The position numbers and the translations under genes are program-made. A DNA stretch of 64,000 nucleotides from Lineus longissimus. Its lineage: Eukaryota; Nemertea; Pilidiophora; Heteronemertea; Lineidae. Below the pieces are notes generated by a model that had not been told where the DNA came from, ran no database searches, and saw only the letters and a list, made by a program, of their open reading frames with translations. Location of the stretch: NCBI RefSeq assembly GCF_910592395.1, contig NC_088326.1:6079001-6143000 (forward strand), given 5' to 3'. Shown in pieces: positions 27,986-40,129 of this stretch (positions are counted from its first letter, which is position 1; the number at the start of each line of letters is the position of its first letter).

Positions 27986-30177
27986 TGGCCCTGTCACACT
28001 ATTGCGTATCGTACTAGCGTACGCCAGTGTATGAAAAATATAACTCATACGCTGGTATACGCTGACATACGCTAGGGGTACGTTAGGCATAGGTTGTATA
28101 CGTTGTAAGCACGGTCGCATACGGTTGCATACGCTGGCATACGGCGAGGCAGACAATTGCTTTTAAGCATGCTTAAAAATGTTGTGCGTATTCGGACGTA
28201 CGGTTTATACGCTAAGCATACGCTACGCATACGATCTGAATACGCGAGAGTTATGCTACAGGTACGTTACTCATAGGTCGAGTACGCTGGTCATACGCTG
28301 GACATACGTTGGCATGAAGGTGTACCGTACAGCTAGCGTATTGACAGCGCATGAGTAACGTATATCCAACGTATGTGTGACGTATCTGCAACGTATATAG
28401 ACATCTTGGCGTGCGCCTGACGATTTAGTAACGTATTTAACGTACAACTAGCGTATGATTGGCGTATGGCCAGCGTATCCCAAGCGTATTGCCAGCGTTT
28501 TGAGAAAATGTATTTATAGGCTCCCATTTTGAGATTTTCTTCAGTTCTTCGTGGACCTCCGACGAGAGAGGATGGCTCTTCTTCAACATCAGTATGATCT
28601 GATCGATTTGGCTGTTCACCACATCCGACATTTAAGAATAAAAAGAAGGAAGAGAAAAAGAGGAAGACGTGAAGTCTTGGTGAGACCATGGATCGGAAGG
28701 CGACGGCAGTTTGGCCTCTATGACCAGCTTCTGGTAGAGGTCCGAAACGAGGACCAAAGATCCTTCAAGACCTTCATGCGGATGCCCCCCCGATATGTTC
28801 GATGAGCTGCTAGCCAGAGTGGGGCCCAGGATCACCAAACAACACACCTGGTACAGGGAGCCCCTGGAGTCTGACCTGAAGTTCGCACTGACTTTGCGTC
28901 ACCTTGCCTCTAGGAGCACGTATTCAACCATGAAGTACGGATGGAGGGTACCCCACAACACCCAGTCACTCGTCGTCAGAGAGGTCTGCCAAGCCATCAT
29001 CGATGAGTACATGCCCGAGGTGATGACCTGTCCCACCACTCCTGAGGGATGGCGTGTCATATCTGACAAGTTCCTTCAGAAGTGGAACTTCCCCCATACA
29101 TGTGGTGCACTAGATGGGAAGCACATTGCCTGCAAGTGTCCTCCAAAGAGTGGTTCCCAATACTTTAACTACAAGGGATTTTACTCTGTTGTACTCATGG
29201 CCCTTGTAGACGCGGAGTACAAGTTCATCTGGGCAGACCTCGGTGGTACATAATCAGCATCAGACGCACAGATCTACAATATCTCTGAAATCAAGGAATT
29301 TGCTGAAGACGGTACCATCGGATTCCCTGCCCCAGATCATTTACCCAATGACTACCAGGATGTCCCGTACTTCTTCATCAGCGACGATGCTTTCGCCCTC
29401 GGTGAGACCATGATGAAGCCATACAGCCTATGGGGTCTGGACAATGAAGAGAGGATATTCAACTACAGGCTTTCCCGCGCCAGGAGGGTGGTTGAAAATG
29501 CCTTCGGCATCCTGGCGAACCGCTTCCAGGTTCTGCTGACTACCATGCAGCATCACCCCTCCACTGTCAAGGTCATCGTAAAAGCCTGTATTGTCCTGCA
29601 TAATCTGATGAGGATACGGTACCCTGGACTCCAGAACCAGCAGCTCGACCGTGCAGAGAACATGAACCGCGACTTCATCCCTGGAGCATGGAGACAGGAC
29701 AGGAACTTGCACGACACACATACAGTTACTGGCAGTAACACCTCCACCAAGAACGGAAAGAAGCAGAGGAACGTTCTGAAGCACTGGGCCAACTCAGGTG
29801 CAGGTCCAATGTGGAAAGGCCGCCGTTTATATGGGCACTTTGTCACATGATAGCGGTACGCTGGTCATGCGCTGGTCATATGCTACTATGCTACTCATAC
29901 GCTAGCCATACACAGACTACGCTGGCCATACGACGGTCAAACGCCGGAAATACGCTGACACACGCTGGTCATACGCTGACATTCGCTGACATTCGCTGGT
30001 CATACGTTGGCCATACGCTGGCCATACGCTACTCATACGCTACTCATAGGTTCAATACGGTAAGTATACGCACAATTCTGTATTTTCAAGGGCTTTTTTG
30101 TGCGTATGAAAGTTATTTTATGAATTTTCATACGCAACTCATACGTTCCTCACATACGCAATAGTGTGACAGGGCCA
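27986..30177 (+). mobile_element. PIF/Harbinger DNA transposon, 2,192 bp, TTA duplication
   Basis: The terminal inverted repeats begin TGGCCCTGTCACACTATTGC on both ends and are flanked by TTA (27983-27985, 30178-30180), the duplication expected for PIF/Harbinger. About 500 bp inside the left end and 300 bp inside the right end are filled with CATACGCT / AGCGTATG words, dozens in all, in opposite orientation at the two ends. These are typical subterminal transposase-binding repeats. The transposase lies between them. The second Harbinger protein (Myb-like) is not visible. Confidence 0.92.
28563..29850 (+). pseudogene. Harbinger transposase, one frameshift and one stop
   Basis: The DDE nuclease residues are all present: Asp in CGALDGKHIACKCP, Asp in YFFISDDAFALG and Glu in RRVVENAFGILANRF. 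The N-terminal part (RRQFGLYDQLLVEVRNEDQR) is in a different frame. The change falls in a run of seven C at about 28787-28793. One in-frame TAA occurs at 29251-29253, after WADLGGT. The rest reads cleanly for more than 300 codons. Two lesions in an otherwise well-kept gene indicate recent loss or sequence error. Confidence 0.88.
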
Positions 30178-30180
30178 TTA

Positions 30181-32400
30181 GACAACTTTAGGTTTGTACT
30201 GTATAGGACACTAATTAATGTACTAATTAATGTGGATTGTTTGTTTGAGTAGTGAAGGGGAGATGGTATAAACGCAACAGTAGTTCTCCACCATATAGGG
30301 TTTAAGCGGGCGATTGTCTTACGCGTGTGAGGTGGTAAGACTGCGCCGGCAATAGGGACAGTGATCCACGCTCGTGAAATGATAAGAATCGTTCCAGTAA
30401 CGGGAACAGTGATCTGGGGAATAACTCTTACGTTTGTGAAATGGTAAGAGGATTGCTCAAGGAATCACACAAGGTCCTGAGACAAGCAAATGTAATGACA
30501 GCAACACTTTCAATTGACACATGTGATAGATTAGTTATCTTTCACCGCTGGAGGTCTTATTGAGACAAATCAATATTTCCAGTATGGTGCCGGTATGTTG
30601 CTTAAGGGAAACTGAGTCCTAAATGCGAGTTATTCTTTGTGTCAGGCTCTGCCAAACGTTACAGAATTGGGGGTGGGGATGGACTTAGCTACAAAAGTAA
30701 AGCACAAGCTTTATGATAGCAGAGAGGGGCGCCTGTAGGGATCGTACCTCTTCGCTAGGAATTAATGTTATGCAAACGGTTGTTAGTATAGCACACGATA
30801 TTACCAAGATGAGAATAAAATATGTTTTATAAATTTATTAAGGAGAATTTACAAAATAAGGAGGCGGGATAACTTTTAAAGGCCTAAAGATTGATTGGGC
30901 TGAATAACATTTAGATGTTATTGATAACAGCAGGTGCAAAGATACAGGTATTAGTAATCATGTCCTTATCAAAATCAATTTCCGCTCACAAACCTATGGA
31001 GAACACTTCAAAGTCAGAATTAATGATAATCAAGAAGGTAATTAATTAAGTTGGTACCAGGTCAAGAATAATAACTACAGCATGGAGAAAGCTAAGAAAT
31101 TGGTAAACTTAAGTGTCCTGTGCTTGGTTGAAACCATGTAAGCGTTTGAAAATGTCCGAAATATAAGAATTACGGGGAAATCGGAGACTTTTTACATGGT
31201 TAAGATCTTAGTGACCACGTGTCTCTATGATCTATCCACCTGTCGTGTTCTGTTCTGTTCTGAGTCTGTTCCGAGTCTGTTTCGAGTCTGTTCCGAGTTT
31301 GTTCCGTGTCTGTTCCGAGTCTCAGATTTAGCAACTTGTTGCTCTTTATATACCGGTGTGAGTTCAGGAATTTACCTGTTTTTGAGGAATTTAGTTATTT
31401 CGTAATTTTAGTCATTTTACTCATCAAATCGCTTCCTATTTCTGGTTTCAACTGGCTTTTCTGAAGTGATCTCCCCTGAATTGCGTCAAAATGTATGACT
31501 CAGTGTGTTTCGAAATAATTGGTCAATACAGATTCATGATATTTCTCAACAAAATAAATATCTTACTCAAAGGCAATTCAAGATAAATTTATACATTAAT
31601 ATTGGATACAAAATATTACTAATCGTTAGTATTTTACATCTTATTTACAAAGAAATATGCAATGATTCTCAAAGTTTCTCATATCCACCATACATCAACA
31701 ATTCCTGATGCCGTAACTTTACCTGGCTATTACTCAATTTTATCTTGTGTAAGTATTTACTAAGCGATTTTTCATACATGTATTCATTTCTTGGTATACG
31801 TATCCTTAAGCATGATGACATATCTTATCATTGCCATTTTGTTTTGAAATAGAAAACTCATTAAATACCCTTATGTAATCATGCACCTGTTCAGGTGAAC
31901 AATGTTGTGACTAAGATGCAATGAAACCCGAAAAGTTAATGCATGGCCTAATGGTAGCATGCAACATGATATTACAAAACAGTTATTTCCAGCAGTTCAC
32001 AATTTCAAGTAGAATAAGTGTCAATAAAAATATTATAGTGCAAGGCACTATACAGAACGAAACGATGTGGTAAGTAGGAGTTCCACGTTTATTCATATTT
32101 GTCATAGTGCGAAATTCAATGCTCTTCTAGGGCGTGATAGTGGGTACACGGATGTTTTGGAAGGGATAAAGACACCATTTCTTTACAGCTTATCATGGCA
32201 ATACTAAACTATAGGCAGCCTTTTTAGGCATATATATTCTATGACAATGCATAGGATCGATAGACATTGGGCTAAAAAAACATTGTTTTCATAATTTGGC
32301 ACCTCGTGCTAGATAATGTACTGCAGTTATTATTGCTTATCATTCATTTCCCACCCCAAACTTTATTGCAGATGAACAACGAACTATATATTTACAGTAT
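30181..32400. other. Mostly unrecognised; short minisatellite
   Basis: Near 30300-30460 the phrases CTTACG..GTGAAATGGTAAG and GGGAACAGTGATC repeat two or three times. At 31243-31323 an 11-base CTGTTCCGAGT unit is repeated about seven times. Otherwise AT-rich with no coding signal. Confidence 0.45.
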
Positions 32401-33448
32401 TTCGTAACTCCAGAAATACAATCACAGCTACAGTCCAAGTATCAAAGGACAATTTCCAGTCTGGAATTCCGACTGGCACTACCACTTGAAGCTGAAGTGC
32501 TTTGTAGGTATGGCTCATATCCGATACGTAGTGACGTCAACTTTAAATGTGTATGTATTTTCACATGAAAATGATAAGTCGCCATATACATTAAAGCATA
32601 ATTTCTTCATAAATAATCTCGTTAGTATTGCTGGCGAATATGAGGACGGCGTTATCGGTATTTGCCAGGATGGCGCACTGTGGTGGCAGGCTCATGACCT
32701 ACAAGCATTTGCATTTAGTTTAGATGGACGCAACCGCCAAGAATTGTTGCTACCGTATAACAACTTCAGAAGTAGTCGTGGCCCCGGTAATTCAACATTT
32801 CGATATCTACGGTTTGCAGTTAATAGGAATATAGTCGTCTTTGCACTAACTTATCTCATTGGTTTAAAGACGTCTGTCACTTCTTTGAACTTGTTCAGTA
32901 TCAGAAATCTTGGTTTTGCCCTGAAGCTTAATTTCTTAAAACCTCTCGGAGAAGCAAAGTTTGCACCAGGTTTGTTATCATCATTGTTTCCCGTCTCGCT
33001 TAGTAATCCTCAGTTTGACTCTGGGGGAAACATATTCGAGTTTACATTCAAACCTTTCAAAATAACCATAACAGAAAGAACAAACACGTTCAATACGGTA
33101 CGAACGATTCAACTTGAGGAGAATAGGTTAAGAACAATTACCTTTGCCATGATATTTGGAAGTAGTATTATTGGCGTTTCTTCATGGCAGTCCACTTGCA
33201 GCGATTGCTATCGAGAATCAGAAGACAAGAGCCTAATTCAAAAGCTGTATATGTTCGAAGCGGATTCGTGCAGGGACAAGTCATCAGCATTAGCATTTTC
33301 CATCAAAGCCAGACTTCGGTTCATCTCTACTGTCGTTGGCCAAGCTGCATTTTTATTCTTTGTCGACGAAAAGAATCGGCTGATACTTTGGCCGAAGAAA
33401 TACAAATTCAGGAAAGGTCATACATTGAAAGCGAAAATTTACATCTAA
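32401..33448 (+). CDS. R1 ORF, best copy (320+ codons), function unknown
   Basis: This is the longest open copy of a protein found at least in part in four places in this window. It stays open upstream of the first listed start (a TTG at 32486), so the 5' boundary is uncertain. Notable segments are DGALWWQAHDLQAFAFSLDG, LPYNNFRSSRGPGNSTFRYL, FAPGLLSSLFPVSLSNPQF and VSSWQSTCSDCYRES, ending LILWPKKYKFRKGHTLKAKI. Mixed hydrophobic and Cys-containing stretches are present, with no transmembrane segment I would defend and no family I recognise. The other copies are broken. It may be an exon of a duplicated gene or part of a repeat. A constant ~180-base tail with AGACCGTTGTAGCGTA follows all copies (here displaced to 34.05-34.24 kb). 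Confidence 0.5.
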
Positions 33449-33480
33449 CACAAAGAGAAAGTTTTACATAATCAATAATA

Positions 33481-34044
33481 GTTACAATGGCAGTGGCTGT
33501 GGCAAACTTGGGCGCAAGATGCGGCGTTCATTGATCAAGGGAAAACTTTGTCTTCATTTTAAAAATATATTGAAACAAGTATACAACAGTTAGGGTTAAC
33601 AAACACAGTGCACGAGCTTTAACGGTTCTTCCACGAATAAGTTCCTATAATGCCTCGATTCCAGTACATATATCGTGTCCGTGAGTTTCAGAGTATTCCA
33701 CGCGGACGTTGGTTTTGTGGTGGTGAACAAGCTGTATAAGAGAACAAACCAAGTCTTAATCAAACTGTTACAAGACACCTATCTACGAAATGCGAAATAA
33801 CCGACCGAAAATGGGAAATTCCGACGTTACTTACGTGGTCCCAGGTCTTTTTTATCAGAAAATACAGTCAGATCCCTGTCTGGTCTAACACAGCCAAAGG
33901 TCTGCACGCTCGGCCTCTGTCAACATAACTAAAGCACTATAGGGCCTAGGCCTAGCAAGCCTCTAAACATGGTGAACAGCATTACCTAATCATATTGATC
34001 ATATTGACTTAGGTATTAACCACCTATGCACAATAGGGTTTCTA
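33481..34044. other. Insert separating R1 ORF from its tail
   Basis: In the other copies the R1 ORF is followed closely by the tail. Here ~560 bases intervene. No TIR, duplication or coding signal was recognised. Confidence 0.4.
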
Positions 34045-34238
34045 CTTTCTACTATTTTGTCACAGTGGCAGATGCAATTAGTAGCCGTGACCATAACTGC
34101 AACATGGATCTATCAAATTCAAAACATAATATTTTTTGGCGAAAAAAGTTTCTTCACAAGGGAATCTTGTTTTTGGTCAGACCGTTGTAGCGTATTTGGT
34201 GGTTCCTCATTTCTCATTGTTTCATGACGAAAAATTGG
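34045..34238 (+). repeat. R1 3' tail
   Basis: It matches 23340-23540 (+), 44215-44400 (-), 18588-18760 (-) and 48490-48680 (-), with the common phrase AGACCGTTGTAGCGTA. It abuts the SINE at its 3' side, as in the gamma copy. Confidence 0.65.
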
Positions 34239-34740
34239 ACAGGGAGCGCGGTGGCACAACAGTTAAGCGTCGGCCTTGCGTCGGGTAAGTCCCGGGTTAG
34301 ATACCCGGCCAGGGCCTCTTTGTAACTCTCAACTGGCCTGAAGTGTCCCTGCGTGCGTAAGATTGGGCGTTGCCCTTAATTGTCCAGAAAGGTTTTAATA
34401 ATTGCGTTTGTAAAGCACTTTGAAACAGAACATAATACAGTGAAAAGCGCTATATATGGTAACTATCTTATCATAATTATCATTTATACATGTACTTTCA
34501 ATAATGGGGAAACAGCGAAAAACATGCCTATGCGCGCAAAAGCAACCCGTGCCTGGTTGTTCAAAACAGCCGCTAAGTATAAGTAACCGAACTCAACTTG
34601 GCGGCAACTCATGGTAGGCAGTGGCAGTAATTTTGACCATACTCCCACCCCATTTTCCTCAAAATTGGACTTAAAAATCGTATTTATCGGTTCGGTAGTG
34701 AGACATGACTGTAACTGGAAGAATACAGTACTTCAGTGTT
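34239..34740 (+). repeat. tRNA-derived SINE, first copy of a pair
   Basis: The head reads GCGCGGTGGCACAACAGTTA (box A-like) and CCCGGGTTAGATACCC (box B-like, GGTTAGATACC). A tRNA-unrelated body follows with AAAGCACTTTGAAAC and GTGAAAAGCGCTATATATGG. The second copy follows within 500 bases and a minus-strand copy is at 43.9-44.21 kb. RNA polymerase III transcription is inferred from the boxes. Confidence 0.6.
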
Positions 34741-35290
34741 TTCGTGACAGAAAAATTGGACAGGGAGCGCGATGTCACAACAGTTATGCGTCGGGCTGTC
34801 GTCGGGTAAGTCCCGGGTTAGATACCCGACCAGGGCCACTTTGTAATTCTCAACTGGCCTGAAATGTCCGTACGTGCGCAAGATTGGGCGTTGCCCTTAG
34901 TTCTCCAGAAACGTAAATTTCTGAATAGGCTGAGTACGTAATAATGATTGTGATTGTAAATAAAGCGATAGAAAATACAGTGAAAAGCGCAATTCATAGA
35001 GAACTGTCTTATCATAATTACAATCAATACTTTCAATTTGGGGGATACAGAGAAAAACATGTCTGTGCGCGCAAAACAATCTATGCCCGGTTGTTCAAAA
35101 CAACCGCTAAGTACTAGCGACCCGACTCAACTTGACGGTAACTCATGGTAAGCGGTAGCAGTGAAAGCGACGGCAGAGCGACAAGCCTAACGGAGCAAAC
35201 TTCGCGGTTAGCTAAGTTATCGGTAGTTCAGATCAGCGCCCGTCAAACCAGATAGTGGATCTCTGGAGCTTTGAACAACCGGGCTCTGGC
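34741..35290 (+). repeat. tRNA-derived SINE, second copy, with R3 tail
   Basis: The same head (GGGAGCGCGATGTCACAACA ... GGGTTAGATACCC) and body as the preceding copy, so SINE plus flank was tandemly duplicated here. It ends in CGCTAAGTAC and GGTTGTTCAAAACAACCGC, shared in reverse with 17.4-17.6 and 43.7-43.9 kb. Confidence 0.6.
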
Positions 35291-35645
35291 TTTGAGAAAG
35301 CAGGGTTGTAAGGCGTGTAAGAAAGTGAGGAGTCTTTACCTGTGAACAACTTTGATTATTGAAGATGATTTTATGGAGGTTTCGGCTGCAGATCATAGTG
35401 CTGTTTCTACATGTTCGATGTCTATGTATTTATTGAAACCACATTTAAAACATTGAGATCGGATTTCATTACTGTCAGTAGTTTTTTTGACATCAGTCGA
35501 TAGATGCACGATGGCATGGCTGTCATCTGCGGAACAGCGAGAACATTTCGCTCGACATTAGCGGTTACGGAGGTTTCGTCCGGAAACGATTTTGTTGGCA
35601 TTCGATAATTACCTAAAAGAAAAGATATCATTATTTCATGAACGA

Positions 35646-36413
35646 TCCTTCAGATCAGTGCACTTCCACAAGCTCATAGACATGGACACCATACCCAAGT
35701 GGGCCTTCGGAATGGAGAAAACCCCTTCGTACCTACACCCAGTCCCACAGAATTTAGTCTCTCTCAAATGCAAACATGCAAAAGAGACTCTGGCTTTCAC
35801 CGCCAACTTTCTGTCGGCGAAATCGACCCGAGACCACCTCAAAGGGAATGCCCTGTTGGATACGGTAGCCTCCATCTACGGTAAAAACTCGGGTTTCGCC
35901 AAAGCCAAGGAACTACTACAGAACCTAGTTGAGCGGGACCGTGCCACCCTTCATGCCTCTCTGCAGCGAAGGGAGGTAGACCCGCATGACACAACGCACG
36001 ACTCCGATATCCGGACGCACATCACCACGGGGAAGGCAGCCGCTCCCACGGTCACCCCCTCATTGCAAGATCCAACATCGAGCACCTCCCGACAAGCCCC
36101 CACAGCCACCACCTCCAGGTCCACTGCTAGGGAGGCTAGTCAGGATTTTCCTCTCCGGCGACCAGGCCGTGGGCAATCCACCCAGTCTCGCCGCCGCCCG
36201 TCCAGAAATCAGTCTGGACCGAGGCAAGATACCCAAGGGAACAGCTCAAGGTCCCCAATACCAAGGAACAACAACACAGAGCGCTCCAGCTCCCAAACCC
36301 AAGGCCGCAGGCGTTCACCCAGGCCTCAGCAAAGTCGCCGCCAGAACCCAAACCAGCAACTCCAACTCTCACCAAGAGAGCCAGCAATTATCAAGGCACT
36401 GAGACAATCTTAA
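35646..36413 (+). pseudogene. Penelope-like element, N-terminal reading frame
   Basis: The frame opens in flanking DNA at 35592, but element sequence begins near FRSVHFHKLIDMDTIPKWAF. An N-terminal helical part (TANFLSAKSTRDHLKGNALL) is followed by a long Pro/Ser/Gln/Arg-rich tail, probably a nucleic-acid-binding linker before the RT. It ends at a stop at 36411-36413 and the next coding pieces are in other frames, so the element is disrupted. Confidence 0.55.
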
Positions 36414-36571
36414 TCAAGTCACTCAATAGCAACAACAGCGCCCTGACTCAGGAGGGTACTTTTCCCACTGGAAATAATGTAAATATTGTAAATAACAACA
36501 CTATTACCAATGACACCAGTCTCTCTGTCGTCAATCTCTCACAGCACAACCTGACCCCAGCACAGCTATCT

Positions 36572-38824
36572 TTGCTCTCCAAGGGCCTAAACTTCTGTCC
36601 CACTCCGGGTGAACCCGACATAGCGGAAGCCCGAGCTGACATGGACAAATTTCATATCAGCCTCCGTCGGAAGTGTTTCTTCTCTGAATACAAATCGAAC
36701 ACAGACCCTACAAACCCCACACTATCACGGATGACACTGCCACTGCTACTTTCGGCCTTACACCGATCCAGCAGAGGACTTTCAAGAACAAATCCTCGTT
36801 CAACCCCCCTGGACCTAAAAATCGAGAGACATTCATCTCCATGAATGAGCTGGACTTGGCTACGTCACGTAGCTTTGCACCAAAATCCCAAAATCTCACC
36901 AGGGACGAAAACAGGCACTGACAGAACTCAAACGCCTACCGAACATTGTCATCAAACCTGCAGACAAGGGGTCAGCTGTGGTAGTCATGAATTCTTCAGA
37001 TTACAAAAGGAAGCCCTCCGTCAATTAGCTGACACCCGTTTCTATTCGAAACAGGACACCAACCTCACTGAGCGCCACCAATCGGAGGTCTCACTGCTTG
37101 TCAATAACCTTCATATCTGGAAGGAAATCAGCAAGCAATGCAAGGACTATCTCATTCAGAGAAAACCACGCACACCACAATTCTACCTCTTACCCAAGAT
37201 ACACAAGGGAGTCCTCCCACCTCCGGGACGACCCATCATGTCAGCAAATGGATGCCCCACAGAACGAATATCTTCGTTTGTAGACAGCTTCTTGCAACCA
37301 CTGGTCAAAACAACGAGATCCTTCATCAAGGATACAACACACCTTTTACGTGTATTACGCGACATAGGCCAACTCCCTGACGACGCGCTACTGGTGACCC
37401 TGGACGTCACCTCCCTGTACACCAACATCCCACATTTAGAAGGGAAAACGGCTGTGGAACGCATTTTAGCACTCCATCGTGACACCAATACAATACCCAC
37501 CAACTTCTCACTCGTCCTGCTCCTGGATGCAGTCCTCACTATGAACAACTTTGAGTTCAATGGGGAAAACTACCTCCAGACCGGAGGTGTTGCCATGGGT
37601 ACCAAAGTCGCCCCCTCCCTAGCCAACATCTTCATGGCACATTTTGAGGAGACGCACGTCTACACATACCACCTACAACCCCTCACCTGGGTTAGGTTCA
37701 TCGATGATGTGTTCCAAATATGGACACATGGCCGCAGGGAATTGGATCTCTTCATCCAACATGATTGCCACCCGACAATCAAATTCACGGCGGAAATCTC
37801 CAGCCAGTCAGTGAATTTTCTAGACACAGTAGTCAGCATCAATGAAGACCGTAATATCATTACGTCCCTATACTGCAAACCTACTGACGCGCACAACTAC
37901 CTGCTGTTCTCCTCAGCACACCCGAGACATTGCCTCAAAAGCACCCCCTACAGTCAACTTCTCAGGATCCGCCGGATCTGTAGCCTGGACACAGATTTCG
38001 AGGAAAATGCCGTCATGATTGGCCGCCACTTCATGCGACGTGGCTACCCTTCATCATTTGTAGAGACAGCCCTCATCCGGGCCTACCGCACCTCTAGATC
38101 TGATCTCCTCAGAGATGAGGCCCCACTGGACACGGACGATCAACCAGGGACGACTGAGGACAATTTCTTCCTCATATCGACCTTTATATCGGGCTTCCAA
38201 GTACTACAGCGCATTGTTAGCCACAACTGGCCCGTGCTCTTGAAATCCATTGCAACACGTCAGCTACATGACTCTCGCATCACATTTGAACACAGAAAAC
38301 CTCCCAATCTCCGGGATCTTCTGGTCAGAGCCAAATTCACCGACACCGCAACACAATCAGAGGGACCCACAATCCCCACTGCCGGCGCAACCCGTTTGCC
38401 TCCGGGTTCTCGCAACGCGTGCCCAAGAGCCAACACCTCTTGTCGTTACTGCCCTAAACTCAACCTGACGGGAAGGATCGGCAGCACAACTACCACGCGC
38501 TCATACACGGCCATGAAGCACATCACATGCAAAAGCAGTAACCTCATTTACTGCATCACATGCAAAAGATGCAACCAACAATACGTTGGTCAAACCAAGC
38601 TCCGCCTCATGGACAGATTTGTAAAACACTTTTACAATATCTCCAAGGGCAACAAAGATGACACCATCGGCCGGCACTTCACCAGCCATAACCACGCAGG
38701 CATTGATGATGTTTCCATATCAATCCTGTCCTTCATCCACGCCCCCCCAGAATAGACACCATCGAAATCAGATGGATCCATAGATTGCGCACTGTAGCTC
38801 CGCTGGGACTCAATGTCCTGGACT
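36572..38824 (+). pseudogene. Penelope-like reverse transcriptase with GIY-YIG endonuclease
   Basis: The fingers region (PNIVIKPADKGSAVVVM) lies in a different frame near 36930-36990. From ~37005 to 38755 the frame is clean: PQFYLLPKIHKG, motif A LVTLDVTSLYTNIP, motif B GGVAMGTKVAPSLANIF, motif C WVRFIDDVF. The GIY-YIG domain is near 38540-38700 (CITCKRCNQQYVGQTKLRLM ... HFTSHNH). The C-terminal WIHRLRTVAPLGLNVLD continues in another frame after a run of seven C near 38745. PLE enzymes prime reverse transcription at nicked or exposed DNA ends. With at least three frame changes this copy is inactive as written. Confidence 0.88.
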
Positions 38825-39297
38825 AATATGTACTGTACACATACATTGCCACGTCTTTTGATAACTTTTCCCTATGTGTTCTCTACAGGGTTCCCCCAGT
38901 CTTACTCCAAAGACAGGGGCAGCATTACTTAAACCGTATCCCGACACACTCCATGTCACATCCTATCCACTCAGGACAGGCTATCCGTTAAGCTATTGAC
39001 CACTGGAACCAACATCGGGACCATTCCGGTCCCAGACTGTCCGACGTGTAAAATACTTACAGGTCAACTGGATATGCGGCCTTTTACTCCCCACAGCCGC
39101 ACATCTAGGATAGGAACATTTTTCTATCAACAGTCCACGGCCCGCCTCTGCAGGGCCAACCCATCTTGATCAATATCGCCTTTATAAGTGTCTGATGAGC
39201 AACTCCTGCGAAACCGTTCACACCACCCCTGGCATAACCCATATGGCGCGCCTCCCCGCCATTCCACGCAACTTTGCCGCCATGCTCCCTAGGAGCA

Positions 39298-39400
39298 TGA
39301 CGTCATGTCCGTCTCAAAGCAATGACGTCATAAAGGGGCCCAGCATCACGTCAACCACTGCGTCTTGACGTCAGTTCCAACACCTCACACGGTTTAAAAG
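39298..39400 (+). promoter_or_regulatory. Three perfect CRE sites upstream of a TATA-like box
   Basis: TGACGTCA occurs at 39298-39305, 39323-39330 and 39366-39373, followed by GGTTTAAAAGATC near 39391. All lie at the right end of the Penelope-like insertion. In PLEs a partial copy of the promoter-bearing end often lies at the 3' side, so this may be the element's promoter. Confidence 0.5.
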
Positions 39401-40129
39401 ATCAAGCGAAGACTTTTGAGCCTTCACAACGGTCACACAAGCCAATTAAGCTGGTTGCATCTCATCGCATTGCCACGTCAAAAATATTATTTCATGAACG
39501 AAGCAAAGATTTTATATTTCTCAGAATTTAAGTCATTGCAAGACATTTTCTCCACCTTCCCTGAAAATTGCATGAAGATTGCATTAATAACAAGCGAGGT
39601 ACGAGCTAACCGGGTAAAAAAGCAGCTCATTATTTTGCAAATTAACTACATAACTGAAAAAATCAAACCCACATGCACAACTTCAACATATCACCTATCA
39701 TACCTGAAAGTGTTAATGCTCTCCGCCAAGCGGTTACAGAAGATATCCGGAAACGATTATTTTTGGAAAAAAATGGCCAAAACTAGCCATAAAACAAAAG
39801 ATTTCAAGCAAATTACGTAATCTATGATAAAAAGGACTAAGTCATTTTCGTTCATATCCCCCAACTCTCATGTGTCTCGAATTTCATTGAAACACTCCTT
39901 ACCGTTTGTGCTCCCGAGGTGAGAAGAAGAAGAAATATTTTTTTAGTGGAGAAAAATCAATAGTTCTTGAATTCCCAAGCTTGTTTGCGGGGATGCCAAA
40001 AGAGATTTGACTAGGTCAGAGGAAATGTTCGCTGCCCAGACACGGAGGAGTATGTTTGGGATATATGTCTCGGAAAAGTAATGAGCATGTATAGAAAGTA
40101 CTATTTTAAAGGGAAAGATGCTTAGGTCA

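Larger units (their letters stand above)
35646..39485 (+). mobile_element. Penelope-like element with 16-bp target duplication
   Basis: The insertion is delimited by a 16-base direct repeat, ATTATTTCATGAACGA, at 35630-35645 and 39486-39501. The opposite arm of the palindrome has the uninterrupted site near 41480-41500 (TTATTTCATAAACAAAG on the minus strand). The insert carries a Penelope-type RT with GIY-YIG nuclease and a CRE-rich promoter-like tract near its right end. Confidence 0.82.

Noticed and set aside
28333-28689. 118-codon minus-strand ORF in the Harbinger left end
   Set aside because: Made of subterminal repeats and the antisense of the transposase N terminus.
32401-33448. R1 as a retroviral envelope or capsid gene
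   Set aside because: No signal peptide, membrane anchor, cleavage site or neighbouring pol; only repeated occurrence suggested it.
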